7,501 nucleotides of DNA from Oscillospiraceae bacterium (GTDB taxonomy: Bacteria > Bacillota > Clostridia > Oscillospirales > Ruminococcaceae), in assembly GCA_017544185.1 (NCBI GenBank), contig JAFYEQ010000175.1, positions 1 through 7,501 on the forward strand. Direction: 5' to 3'. A program made the translations under genes and the position numbers. Under the pieces are notes generated by a model, which made no database searches, was not told where the DNA came from, and worked only from the letters and a program-made list of their open reading frames with translations. Shown piece by piece: positions 1 to 6,400 of the stretch (positions are counted from its first letter, which is position 1; every line of letters begins with the position of its first letter).

Positions 1-761
1 GCGAGGTCAACACTATGCTGTCGGAGGTAGAGGCGGAGGCAAAGAAGATCGTCGCCATGACCGACAGCTCCATGAGCGACTACGACAAGCTGAAGGTGTT
101 CCACGACTATCTGGTGCGCAATGTGGAGAGCACGTCTGACGATGAATACGCCGATTCGATATACGGTGCTCTGGTGGAGAAGAAGGCCCTCTGCGAGGGC
201 TACGCCAAGGCGTTCAGCTACCTGTGCAATCTGGCGGGGATCGAGAACATGATCGTGACGGGCTTCACCGACATAGACCACATGTGGAACATGGTGAAGC
301 TGGGTGACGGCTGGTACCACATCGACGTGGGCTGGGACAAGCCTGCTGATGCGCTCCTGGCACGATGCCCCGACATGGTGCTGTACAGCTACTTCCTCGT
401 GAGCGACGCGGATCTGCAGGATCAGCGCTCCATAAGCCGCTCCATGGGCGATCCGCCCGCGGCCGACAGCTCGGATATGCGCTGGTCGGTACACGAGGGC
501 TGCTACGCTGACAGTTACGCTCAGGCGCTGGAGGTGATCTCCGAAAAGTGCCGCGGATGCATCGACAGCGGCCGCGACTGGTTCATGATCGAGCTGGGCT
601 CCGCTGAGCTCTATGACACCACTTTGAGCGATCTCACTCTTCCCGACTCCGACGGTGTGACGGACATCCAGCGCATCGCCGATGACATCGGCTTCCGCGG
701 TGAGATCAGCTGCACCGACCACTACAAGAGCTCCCGCATCCTCATCTTCATCCTCGAATAG
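1..761 (+). CDS. Transglutaminase-like cysteine protease-fold protein (5' end probably outside window)
   Basis: The reading frame is open from the window edge, so this is probably the C-terminal part of a longer, perhaps secreted protein. Numbering from the Met at 15, the transglutaminase-like core is clear: a pre-core helix (SMSDYDKLKVFHDYLV, about residues 19-34), the nucleophile in ALCEGYAKAF (Cys60), the His in DHMWNMVKL (His89) and the Asp in YHIDVGWD (Asp104). This is the usual Cys-His-Asp triad in order and spacing. YFLVSDADL after the core is also typical of bacterial members. The remaining ~100 residues are a less recognisable alpha/beta tail. Family members act as proteases, peptide-modifying enzymes or cell-surface proteins; the substrate here cannot be told. 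The Met at 15 has a fair GAGGT seven bases upstream, so a short protein starting there is possible, but the core is usually preceded by an N-terminal region. The family call is firm and the start is uncertain. Confidence 0.8.
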   Translation, partial: EVNTMLSEVEAEAKKIVAMTDSSMSDYDKLKVFHDYLVRNVESTSDDEYADSIYGALVEKKALCEGYAKAFSYLCNLAGIENMIVTGFTDIDHMWNMVKLGDGWYHIDVGWDKPADALLARCPDMVLYSYFLVSDADLQDQRSISRSMGDPPAADSSDMRWSVHEGCYADSYAQALEVISEKCRGCIDSGRDWFMIELGSAELYDTTLSDLTLPDSDGVTDIQRIADDIGFRGEISCTDHYKSSRILIFILE

Positions 762-766
762 GTCGG

Positions 767-781
767 GCCGGCATGGCCGGC
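767..781. repeat. GC hairpin after the transglutaminase gene
   Basis: GCCGGC-ATG-GCCGGC forms a perfect 6-bp stem six bases after the stop codon. No T-run follows on either strand, so it is not a classic intrinsic terminator. It could protect the 3' end or act as a weak stop. Confidence 0.4.
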
Positions 782-870
782 GGCCATTTCGTTGATGTTT
801 GCCTGCGGGACCGCTTATCTGCGGCTCGGTAACGTTTATTCTGCGTTATTATTTGCAATGATACCGTAGG

Positions 871-888
871 GTGGGGGCTTGCCCCCGC
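871..888. repeat. GC-rich inverted repeat in the 762-966 spacer
   Basis: Five G and five C residues pair around a CTTG loop, with one G-C and one G-T pair outside, in the context GTAGGGTGGGGGCTTGCCCCCGCC split over 866-889. No T-tract follows. It looks like a short dispersed intergenic hairpin rather than a terminator. The rest of 762-926 shows no credible gene; the minus-strand frame there has no ribosome binding site or recognisable domain. Confidence 0.45.
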
Positions 889-917
889 CGCTCCTGTATT
901 ACCCATCGTTTCCCAAG

Positions 918-958
918 ACAAAAAGAAGAGCACACCCCCTGTGAAGGGAATGTGCTCT
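918..958 (-). terminator. Intrinsic terminator of the Rpn nuclease gene
   Basis: Read on the minus strand, AGAGCACA pairs with TGTGCTCT (8 bp), with CCCT/AGGG pairing inside, followed directly by TCTTTTTGTC. It begins eight bases after the Rpn stop codon. Stem and T-tract both fit minus-strand termination. Confidence 0.85.
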
Positions 959-966
959 ATTGTGTT

Positions 967-1788
967 CTATGCGGTGATAGAAGCTAGCTGAGCTGCAAGC
1001 TGTTCGATCTCTTCGACTGTCAGGCCTGTAAGGTCTGCGATCTCCTGTGCGGTATCCTTACCTCTGTTGATAAGGTTGATAGCTATGCGAACTGCTCTCT
1101 GACGCTCTCTGTCAGCGCTGATCTCATCCATGATCTTGCACATTTCTTCACGACCTCCTTCGGAATTTTTTAGATGGTTGGCTCTGTCGGCTAAGTTTTT
1201 ATAATACATATCCTTTGGCTGTGAACACTTGAAATCATGCATCAGCTTGCCAAGAGGGGTATCCGATGCGTTCTCGCCATTGACGTATATTATATGCTGT
1301 TCATCTCCAAAAGGCATCATGTCAAGCTCTTTTATACGGCGGTCGGCTGTATAGACCGGGAGCCCTTTGCCCCAGTAGTCACGGGATGTGATAAAAATAA
1401 CATATGTTTCCGGTAACTTATCAAAGTCCTGATCGGGCAAGAGAGCATTCGCATCCATCATACTGCTGTGGAACCTTGCACGTTTAGGCTTGGCCCCTTT
1501 GTTTTCCTGTTGCACCTCAATGTCGACCTCCTTGTTGTCAAATATCGCATCGACATCAAGGATCAAAGAGCGACCCTGCAGGTTTTTCAGCACCTTCTGA
1601 GTTTTGTCATTCGTAACTACGAGTTTATCGTCGTTCATGATGATCCGCAGTACAAACTCTATCAGATCGCGGCGGCCATTGAAAAATGCTGACATATACG
1701 TGTCATCCATGAGCTTGAATTCGGGTATTTTGGCGAGGATCTTTTCTCTTATCTGTTCCGGTGTTTTTACTTCCATATCTCTGGTCAT
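967..1788 (-). CDS. Rpn family recombination-promoting nuclease / PD-(D/E)XK nuclease family transposase
   Basis: A 273-residue protein of the Rpn/YhgA-like group, often annotated as 'PD-(D/E)XK nuclease family transposase'. Visible family marks are the N-terminal DDTYMSAFFNGRRDLIEFVLRII segment (28-50, split here by position), then LILDVDAIFDNKEVDIEVQ with Asp78/Asp80 and the E-x-Q pair Glu91/Gln93 that form the metal-dependent catalytic core, then TYVIFITSRDYW (128-139). The C-terminus, AQEIADLTGLTVEEIEQLA (247-265), resembles the helix-turn-helix-like tail common in the family. Characterised E. coli Rpn proteins are DNA endonucleases that raise RecA-independent recombination; that activity here is inferred. 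The start at 1788 is supported by AAGGAG seven bases upstream. The gene has its own promoter and terminator and no partner genes. Its DNA is visibly richer in A/T than the flanking genes, which suggests horizontal origin. Length and catalytic residues look intact. Confidence 0.88.
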   Translation of the reverse strand: MTRDMEVKTPEQIREKILAKIPEFKLMDDTYMSAFFNGRRDLIEFVLRIIMNDDKLVVTNDKTQKVLKNLQGRSLILDVDAIFDNKEVDIEVQQENKGAKPKRARFHSSMMDANALLPDQDFDKLPETYVIFITSRDYWGKGLPVYTADRRIKELDMMPFGDEQHIIYVNGENASDTPLGKLMHDFKCSQPKDMYYKNLADRANHLKNSEGGREEMCKIMDEISADRERQRAVRIAINLINRGKDTAQEIADLTGLTVEEIEQLAAQLASITA

Positions 1789-1825
1789 AGATCGGCTCCT
1801 TACAGATACATCCCTATCTGATCCT

Positions 1826-1854
1826 ATTGTACCACATTATCCCGAGAAAATCAA
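1826..1854 (-). promoter_or_regulatory. Sigma-A type promoter for the Rpn nuclease gene
   Basis: On the minus strand, -35 TTGATT and -10 TACAAT are separated by exactly 17 bases. The -10 lies about 38 bases upstream of the start codon, with the AAGGAG site between. No operator-like symmetry is evident. Confidence 0.75.
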
Positions 1855-1895
1855 TAGCAAATTTTAAGGATGATGCAAGGTACTTAAAGACATTG

Positions 1896-1920
1896 AGCGC
1901 CGCATCGCTGCGGCGCTTTT
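1896..1920. terminator. Strong hairpin terminator downstream of the 106-codon gene
   Basis: AGCGCCGCA-TCGC-TGCGGCGCT is a perfect 9-bp GC-rich stem with a four-base loop. The best T-tract (TTTT, 1917-1920) is on the plus strand. On the minus strand, where the adjacent gene runs, the stem starts eight bases after the stop codon and is followed by the weaker CAATGTCTTT. It probably serves the minus-strand gene despite this polarity, or works in both directions. Confidence 0.7.
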
Positions 1921-1924
1921 AGTA

Positions 1925-2245
1925 TCACTCGACTTCTCTGAGGTATGTGAGCACCCATCTGATCCCGATGGCGTTGAGCTGTGTGGGGAGGATCTTAGCG
2001 TCTCTGCCGCTGGTGCCCTCCATCTTGCAGGGGATCCACTCGCTCTCCTTGCCTTCTCCGGGCTCGCTGCTGCCGTCCTTGTTGACCAGCTGCTCAAAGA
2101 TGACCACGATAGTAGCAGGGGTGTTGATGTGGGCATCTACGTGTTCGTAGATGAACCTGTCCACATCCCTCTTTGCCATCTCGATAACGCCTTTGTTTTC
2201 ACGGGGAGAACAGAAATACTCGCTTTTCACCATATGTGCGAACAT
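1925..2245 (-). CDS. Hypothetical protein, 106 aa, family not recognised
   Basis: I do not recognise this protein. Its expression signals are excellent: AAGGAGG with six-base spacing before the ATG, a near-consensus promoter at 2288-2316, and a hairpin terminator just past the stop. The sequence is soluble-looking with no signal peptide or membrane segment. It has a charged N-terminal stretch (AKRDVDRFIYEHVDAH, about residues 24-39), a short hydrophobic strand (ATIVVIFEQLV), an acidic/Gly-rich turn (SSEPGEGKES), and a C-terminal part, LNAIGIRWVLTYLREVE, likely to be helical. A second in-frame Met (Met23, in VIEMAKRD) could be an alternative start but lacks a comparable ribosome binding site. 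It is transcribed alone, divergently from the amino-acid ABC importer. Nothing in the sequence ties it functionally to either neighbour. Confidence 0.75.
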   Translation of the reverse strand: MFAHMVKSEYFCSPRENKGVIEMAKRDVDRFIYEHVDAHINTPATIVVIFEQLVNKDGSSEPGEGKESEWIPCKMEGTSGRDAKILPTQLNAIGIRWVLTYLREVE

Positions 2246-2287
2246 GATATACCTCCTTATGTAACGGGCGGAGAGAACAGTGATGCT

Positions 2288-2316
2288 ATTATATCACATA
2301 CTGATGAGTTAGTCAA
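2288..2316 (-). promoter_or_regulatory. Near-consensus promoter for the 106-codon gene
   Basis: On the minus strand, TTGACT - 17 bases - TATAAT. The transcript would begin near 2281, giving a leader of about 35 nt that contains the AAGGAGG site. Confidence 0.85.
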
Positions 2317-2357
2317 GGGTAATTTTTGTTTTTCGGAGAATGATCACATAGGGCACA

Positions 2358-2371
2358 GGGACGTATGTTCC
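2358..2371. promoter_or_regulatory. Candidate operator: imperfect palindrome next to the ABC importer promoter
   Basis: GGGACGTATGTTCC has five-base arms with one mismatch (GGGAC / GTTCC) and ends two bases upstream of the -35 box of the ABC transporter promoter, between two divergent promoters. The position suits a regulator site, but the symmetry is weak and no regulator gene is nearby. Confidence 0.25.
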
Positions 2372-2373
2372 TA

Positions 2374-2402
2374 TTGACTAAATGAGCCGCATATGGTATA
2401 AT
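2374..2402 (+). promoter_or_regulatory. Near-consensus promoter for the amino-acid ABC importer operon
   Basis: TTGACT - 17 bases - TATAAT on the plus strand. The expected transcript start near 2409 leaves a leader of about 45 nt before the ATG at 2455. The leader shows no strong hairpin or riboswitch. Confidence 0.85.
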
Positions 2403-2454
2403 GATACCGTGATAACATCCTGATGCACCGATGAACGACATTGAAGGTGATGAT

Positions 2455-3954
2455 ATGATAAAACGGATGCTGGCGGCGCTGGCCGCTTCGGCTGTGATGA
2501 TGAGCGCTGTCCCGGTGGTATATGCCGAGGACATGACCTTTACCGTGGGCTTCGATGCGGAGTTCCCGCCCTATGGCTACAAGGATGACAGCGGCGAATA
2601 CGTAGGCTTCGATCTGGATCTGGCCGAGGAGGTGTGTAAGCGCCGCGGCTGGGAGCTGGTGAAGCAGCCCATCGACTGGAACTCCAAGGATCTGGAGCTG
2701 GAGACAGGCGCCATAGACTGCATATGGAACGGCTTCACCATCGACGGCCGTGAGGATGAGTACACCTGGAGCGTGCCCTATGTGGACAACTCGCAGGTGG
2801 TAGTGGTCAAGGACAGCTCGGGCATATCCTCTCCTGCTGATCTGGCGGGCAAGGTGGTATGCGTACAGGCGGATTCCTCTGCGCTGGAGGCGCTGACGGG
2901 AGATGACGCCACGGACGAGAACAAGGCGCTCTGTGCGTCCTTCGCGGAGCTGTCGCAGGTGGGGGACTACAACAGTGCGTTCCTGAACCTGGACTCGGGC
3001 GCGGTGGATGCGGTATGCCTTGACGTAGGTGTGGCGAACTACGAGGTGAAGTCCCGCAAGGGCTATACCGTGCTGCCCGACCCCATATCCTCGGAGAAAT
3101 ACGGTGTCGGCTTCCTCAAAGGGAACACGGAGCTGCGCGACAAGGTGCAGGAGTCGCTGTTCGAGATGCTGGACGACGGCACCTTCATGGAGATCGCCGA
3201 CAAGTGGGAGCTTTCCTCAAGTGTATGTCTGGAAAAGAACGCTGCCGTCGCTGCGAGCGATACAGACGATGAGCTCCCTTCAGACGATGACGGGCCGACG
3301 GCAGATGACCTGATATACATATGCAGAGAGCTGCTGGAGGGCCTGGTGTCCTCCGTGGGGATATTCTTCCTGACGCTCCTGTTCGCTCTGCCGCTGGGTC
3401 TGCTGGTGGCGTTCGGCAGGATGTCGCAGAACGTAGTGCTGCGCAATATCGTAAGGCTGTACATATCCATATTCAGGGGCACGCCCCTGATGCTGCAGCT
3501 GCTGGTGGTGTTCTTCGGGCCCTACTATGTCTTCGGCATATCCACATCCACGTCCTACCGCTTCATGGCAGTGATCATCGGCTTCACGCTCAACTATGCG
3601 GCATACTTCGCGGAGATCTACCGCTCAGGGATACAGTCGGTGAACAAGGGACAGTACGAGGCTGCACAGATACTGGGGTATACCCCTCAGCAGCGCTTCA
3701 TACGTATAGTATTCCCGCAGATGGTCAAGAACATCATACCCTCGATCACCAACGAGGTCATAACGCTGGTAAAGGACACCTCCCTTGCCTTCGCCATATC
3801 CTACGCGGAGATGTTCACCATCGCGAAGCAGGTGGCAGCCGCCGAGACTACGATACTCCCGCTGTTCGTGGCAGGTCTGTTCTACTACATCGGCAATGCC
3901 GTGGTCGCTGCAGTGATGGCGTACATCGAGAAGAAAATGAGCTATTTCAGATGA
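2455..3954 (+). CDS. Polar amino-acid ABC transporter, fused substrate-binding protein and permease
   Basis: A 499-residue fusion of an extracellular solute-binding domain (SBP family 3) with a His/Glu/Gln/Arg/opine-type permease. Residues 1-24 form a signal peptide (MIKRMLAALAASAV...VVYA, cleavage probably before EDM). The binding domain spans about 27-260, opening with VGFDAEFPPYGYKDDSGEYV and the usual GFDLDLAEEV. Arg99 in TIDGRED and Asp190 in VCLDVG sit where this family contacts the ligand's carboxylate and amino groups. An acidic linker (SDTDDELPSDDDGPTADD) leads to about five membrane segments from ~285. RGTPLMLQL and the EAA loop at Glu402 (YEAAQILGYTPQQRFIRIVFPQ split) dock the ATPase. 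I start at 2455 because GAAGGTGA lies just upstream and signal-peptide logic fits; the in-frame ATG at 2431 has no ribosome binding site. Ligand unknown; polar amino acid inferred. The ATPase follows after 15 nt. Confidence 0.93.
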   Translation: MIKRMLAALAASAVMMSAVPVVYAEDMTFTVGFDAEFPPYGYKDDSGEYVGFDLDLAEEVCKRRGWELVKQPIDWNSKDLELETGAIDCIWNGFTIDGREDEYTWSVPYVDNSQVVVVKDSSGISSPADLAGKVVCVQADSSALEALTGDDATDENKALCASFAELSQVGDYNSAFLNLDSGAVDAVCLDVGVANYEVKSRKGYTVLPDPISSEKYGVGFLKGNTELRDKVQESLFEMLDDGTFMEIADKWELSSSVCLEKNAAVAASDTDDELPSDDDGPTADDLIYICRELLEGLVSSVGIFFLTLLFALPLGLLVAFGRMSQNVVLRNIVRLYISIFRGTPLMLQLLVVFFGPYYVFGISTSTSYRFMAVIIGFTLNYAAYFAEIYRSGIQSVNKGQYEAAQILGYTPQQRFIRIVFPQMVKNIIPSITNEVITLVKDTSLAFAISYAEMFTIAKQVAAAETTILPLFVAGLFYYIGNAVVAAVMAYIEKKMSYFR

Positions 3955-3969
3955 CAGGGGGACGGTAAG

Positions 3970-4726
<757 letters not shown>

Positions 4727-4728
<2 letters not shown>

Positions 4729-4822
4729 TTCGTCAGAGTTGAACGTGGAGAGTTCGTCAGAGTTGAACGTGGAGAGTTCGTCAGAGTTGAACGTGGAGAG
4801 TTCGTCAGAGTTGAACGTGGAG
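4727..4822. repeat. Four exact copies of a 24-bp tandem repeat
   Basis: The unit begins AGTTCGTCAG, continues AGTTGAACGT and ends GGAG. Identical copies occupy 4727-4750, 4751-4774, 4775-4798 and 4799-4822, followed by a degenerate tail AGTTGAGAGTTGAGATGG. The first copy begins in the TAG stop codon of the ATPase gene, so copy-number change leaves the protein unaffected. Each unit holds GTTC and GAAC half-sites that could form weak hairpins. Exact identity suggests recent expansion by slippage. Confidence 0.95.
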
Positions 4823-4890
4823 AGTTGAGAGTTGAGATGGACGGGGACGTTCGTTTTTCGGGGAAACGATGGAAAAACGCATAGAAGAAA

Positions 4891-4912
4891 GGGCGCACAC
4901 ACAGGTGCGCCC
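4891..4912 (-). terminator. GC-rich hairpin, probable terminator of the ribU-comEA unit
   Basis: GGGCGCAC pairs with GTGCGCCC around ACACAG. On the minus strand it is followed by TTTCTTCTAT, a passable U-rich tail, and lies 55 nt past the comEA-like stop. On the plus strand CTACGGG follows, so it would not be a classic terminator for the ABC operon. The sequence resembles a dispersed GTGCGC hairpin also seen near 6190-6215. Confidence 0.55.
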
Positions 4913-4928
4913 CTACGGGTCCTGATAC

Positions 4929-4949
4929 TTGTCCCTTGTCTCTTGTCCC
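4929..4949. repeat. Three tandem heptamers (TTGTCYC)
   Basis: TTGTCCC, TTGTCTC and TTGTCCC follow one another without gaps. With the 24-bp array and the hairpin they fill most of the convergent spacer 4729-4967, which holds no credible gene. Confidence 0.7.
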
Positions 4950-4967
4950 TGGCAGCTGCGTCCCTTA

Positions 4968-5459
4968 TCATACGCATATGTCGTCTTTGATGGCGGCATA
5001 TTTTTTTTCGCCGATGCCCTTGACCTGCATTATCTCGTCGGCGGTCTCGAAGGGGGCTATCTCGCGGTAGGCGATGATAGCGTCGGCGGTCTTCTCGCCG
5101 ATCCCCGTGAGGGTCATGAGCTCCTCCCGTGAGGCGGTGTTGATGTTCACCCGTCCCGACGGGTCGGGACGTGAGGGGAGGGTCTGTTCCGTTGTCGTAT
5201 CTTCCGGGATGGACCTGTCCGGGACGATCACGTCGATCGGGTCATCGGAGGTAAGGTCGATGAAGGCGGATGTCTCGCTGACGGGCAGCCCGCGGACGCT
5301 GTCATCATCGCTCACAGCGGTCACTGCCGCGTCCCCCGTGCCCATATCGACTGTTACGGGGCTGTCGTTCCTGCGGGCGATGTGCCCGCCCACTATGACC
5401 ACGAGATAGGCGGCGAACAGCAGCACTATCGCCGCCACATACCTGTTGGGATACTTCAT
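4968..5459 (-). CDS. comEA: ComEA-like helix-hairpin-helix DNA-binding protein, short form
   Basis: A 163-residue protein with one N-terminal membrane anchor (about 7-25, YVAAIVLLFAAYLVVIVGG), a long polar, acidic and Thr/Ser/Pro-rich linker (30-100), and a C-terminal tandem helix-hairpin-helix domain. The domain starts with GRVNINTAS (102-110) and has hairpins LTGIGEKTA (117-125) and VKGIGEKKY (146-154). This is the ComEA signature. ComEA binds incoming double-stranded DNA at the outer face of the membrane during natural transformation. The SLBB-like domain that precedes the HhH part in Bacillus ComEA is not evident, which explains the shorter length. AAGGAGG at 5467-5473, seven bases before the ATG, fixes the start. 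It lies 31 nt after ribU with no terminator between, so co-transcription is likely. A competence role is inferred; no other com genes are in view. Confidence 0.87.
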   Translation of the reverse strand: MKYPNRYVAAIVLLFAAYLVVIVGGHIARRNDSPVTVDMGTGDAAVTAVSDDDSVRGLPVSETSAFIDLTSDDPIDVIVPDRSIPEDTTTEQTLPSRPDPSGRVNINTASREELMTLTGIGEKTADAIIAYREIAPFETADEIMQVKGIGEKKYAAIKDDICV

Positions 5460-5490
5460 CGGCCGCCCTCCTTAGTTTAAGAGCCGCAGA

Positions 5491-6117
5491 TCACTCGGAA
5501 GCGGTGTGTGTCGCTCTCGGGTCTGCCTTCTTGATGATGGGTGAGATATGCTTGTATACCACCGCTGTGATGCCCGCACTTGCCAGTCCCTTGATAAGGG
5601 TGAAGGGCATATTGAACCTGAGCAGGCAGTACATCAGTGTGTCGGCCTTGGGGTCGATGGCCTTGTACGCGCCGATGATAGCCTCCATACCGCCGAATGC
5701 CTTGGCGTAAATGGGGTATATCACGAAGTAGTTGGATACCACGCTCAACAGCGCCATAGTCACAGCGCCGACCACAGAGCCGATCATAGCCGTGGTCTTG
5801 GTCTTCCTGGACTTGTAGATCAGGCCTGCGGGCACTACGAAGGCGCAGCCCAGTATGAAGTTGGACAGCTCGCCTACACCGGCGGTGGAGGAGCCCAGTA
5901 CCAGCTTCACCAGGTTCTTGATCAGGCATACGCACATGCCCGACACGGGACCCAGCGCGAAGGAGGATATGAGAGCGGGCATCTCGGACACGTCGAACTT
6001 GATGAAGCCCGGTATCAGAGCGGGTATGGGGAAGTTCAGCATCTCCAGCACCGCTGCCAGTGCTCCCATAAGTGCGGTAACGGTCATCCAGCGTACATTT
6101 GAGATCTCTTTTTTCAT
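5491..6117 (-). CDS. ribU: Riboflavin ECF transporter S component (RibU)
   Basis: A 208-residue integral membrane protein that binds riboflavin and works with the energy-coupling module EcfA-EcfA'-EcfT, which is not in this window. The RibU signature is clear: LNFPIPALIPGFIKFDVSEM (27-46) followed by PALISSFALGPVSG (47-60). Hydrophobic segments lie at about 10-28, 47-74, 84-101, 110-131 and 168-188, with VSNYFVIYPIY (127-137) near the substrate site as in other members. The frame runs open to 6204, but that would place the start inside the riboswitch terminator. The ATG at 6117 has AAAAGGAGC seven bases upstream and gives a normal RibU N-terminus. The FMN riboswitch directly upstream independently supports the flavin assignment. 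It is probably the first gene of a ribU-comEA unit. Confidence 0.95.
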   Translation of the reverse strand: MKKEISNVRWMTVTALMGALAAVLEMLNFPIPALIPGFIKFDVSEMPALISSFALGPVSGMCVCLIKNLVKLVLGSSTAGVGELSNFILGCAFVVPAGLIYKSRKTKTTAMIGSVVGAVTMALLSVVSNYFVIYPIYAKAFGGMEAIIGAYKAIDPKADTLMYCLLRFNMPFTLIKGLASAGITAVVYKHISPIIKKADPRATHTASE

Positions 6118-6162
6118 GACAAATGCTCCTTTTGTGTTATTATATGAGCAATTTGTCTCTCT

Positions 6163-6222
6163 AAAAAGACACCGCCCTCGGGAGACATAGGCGCACACGC
6201 GCACCTGTCCCTATGGGGGCGG
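6163..6222 (-). terminator. Riboswitch expression platform: intrinsic terminator before ribU
   Basis: On the minus strand, CCGCCC (6222-6217) pairs with GGGCGG (6177-6172). CATAGG/CCTATG (6215-6210 with 6191-6186) extends the structure inside, and TGTCTTTTTAG follows. It lies after the aptamer and about 45 nt before the ribU start, leaving the ribosome binding site free. This points to FMN-dependent transcription termination rather than translational control. Confidence 0.75.
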
Positions 6223-6237
6223 ATACTTCAGCGTATC

Positions 6238-6366
6238 TTGTTTCTTCCATCCGGACTATACCGTCGGTAACGGAGTCACACCGTTTCATGCCGTATACAC
6301 GGCTCGCAGACTATACTGCCGGTGAGGAATGGTATGCAGTGCATACTTCACCTCGCCCCGAAACAA
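6238..6366 (-). ncRNA. FMN riboswitch (RFN element) aptamer
   Basis: The minus strand carries the conserved RFN core: TTTCGGGGC at the start, CTCACCGGCAGTATAGTCTG with CGAGCC, then GGTGTGACTCCGTTACCGA and GACGGTATAGTCCGGATG, and GAAGAAA at the end. Helix P1 is visible as TTGTTTC (6366-6360) pairing with GAAACAA (6244-6238), closing the multi-branched fold. One arm carries an extra hairpin, GTATGC-ACT-GCATAC (6346-6332), between GAGG and CCTC; another has the variable stem GCCGTGTATACGGC. FMN binding would turn down ribU and whatever is transcribed with it. Location directly upstream of ribU is the classic context. Confidence 0.95.
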
Positions 6367-6370
6367 ATTG

Positions 6371-6400
6371 CTTATATTCTTGATCAGTCTTCCATGTCGT
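6371..6400 (-). promoter_or_regulatory. Weak candidate promoter for the riboswitch-ribU unit
   Basis: On the minus strand ACGACA and TATAAG are 18 bases apart, overlapping the 3' end of the upstream gene. Transcription would then start close to or inside the 5' P1 strand, which is awkward for the aptamer. Read-through from efp is an equally good alternative. Confidence 0.2.

Larger units (their letters stand above)
6142..6377. repeat. 18-bp imperfect inverted repeat bracketing the riboswitch and terminator
   Basis: The plus-strand arm 6142-6159 (ATATGAGCAATTTGTCTC) and the reverse complement of 6360-6377 (ATATAAGCAATTTGTTTC) match at 16 of 18 positions. The right arm contains the 5' strand of aptamer helix P1 (6360-6366); the left arm lies just after the terminator T-tract and before the ribU ribosome binding site. 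In RNA the arms could pair at 17 of 18 positions, counting one G-U. Confidence 0.75.

Noticed and set aside
748..933. Minus-strand 61-codon frame in the spacer after the transglutaminase gene.
   Set aside because: It overlaps GC hairpins and the Rpn terminator, and has no domain or ribosome binding site.
967..1788. Rpn gene considered as a complete insertion sequence.
   Set aside because: I see no terminal inverted repeats or target-site duplication at its borders, so only the gene can be supported.
2431..2454. Upstream ATG for the binding-protein/permease fusion.
   Set aside because: There is no ribosome binding site before 2431, it would put MNDIEGDD before the signal peptide, and GAAGGTGA within this stretch serves the ATG at 2455.
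3321..3968. Plus-strand 215-codon frame inside the permease part of the fusion.
   Set aside because: The overlapping frame encodes clear permease motifs (EAA loop, RGTPLMLQL); this frame is low-complexity shadow sequence.
5548..6102. Plus-strand frames opposite ribU.
   Set aside because: RibU on the minus strand has signature motifs, a ribosome binding site and a riboswitch; the opposite frames have none.
6118..6204. N-terminal extension of RibU to 6204.
   Set aside because: It would translate through the riboswitch terminator and T-tract; the ATG at 6117 has a good ribosome binding site and a normal N-terminus.
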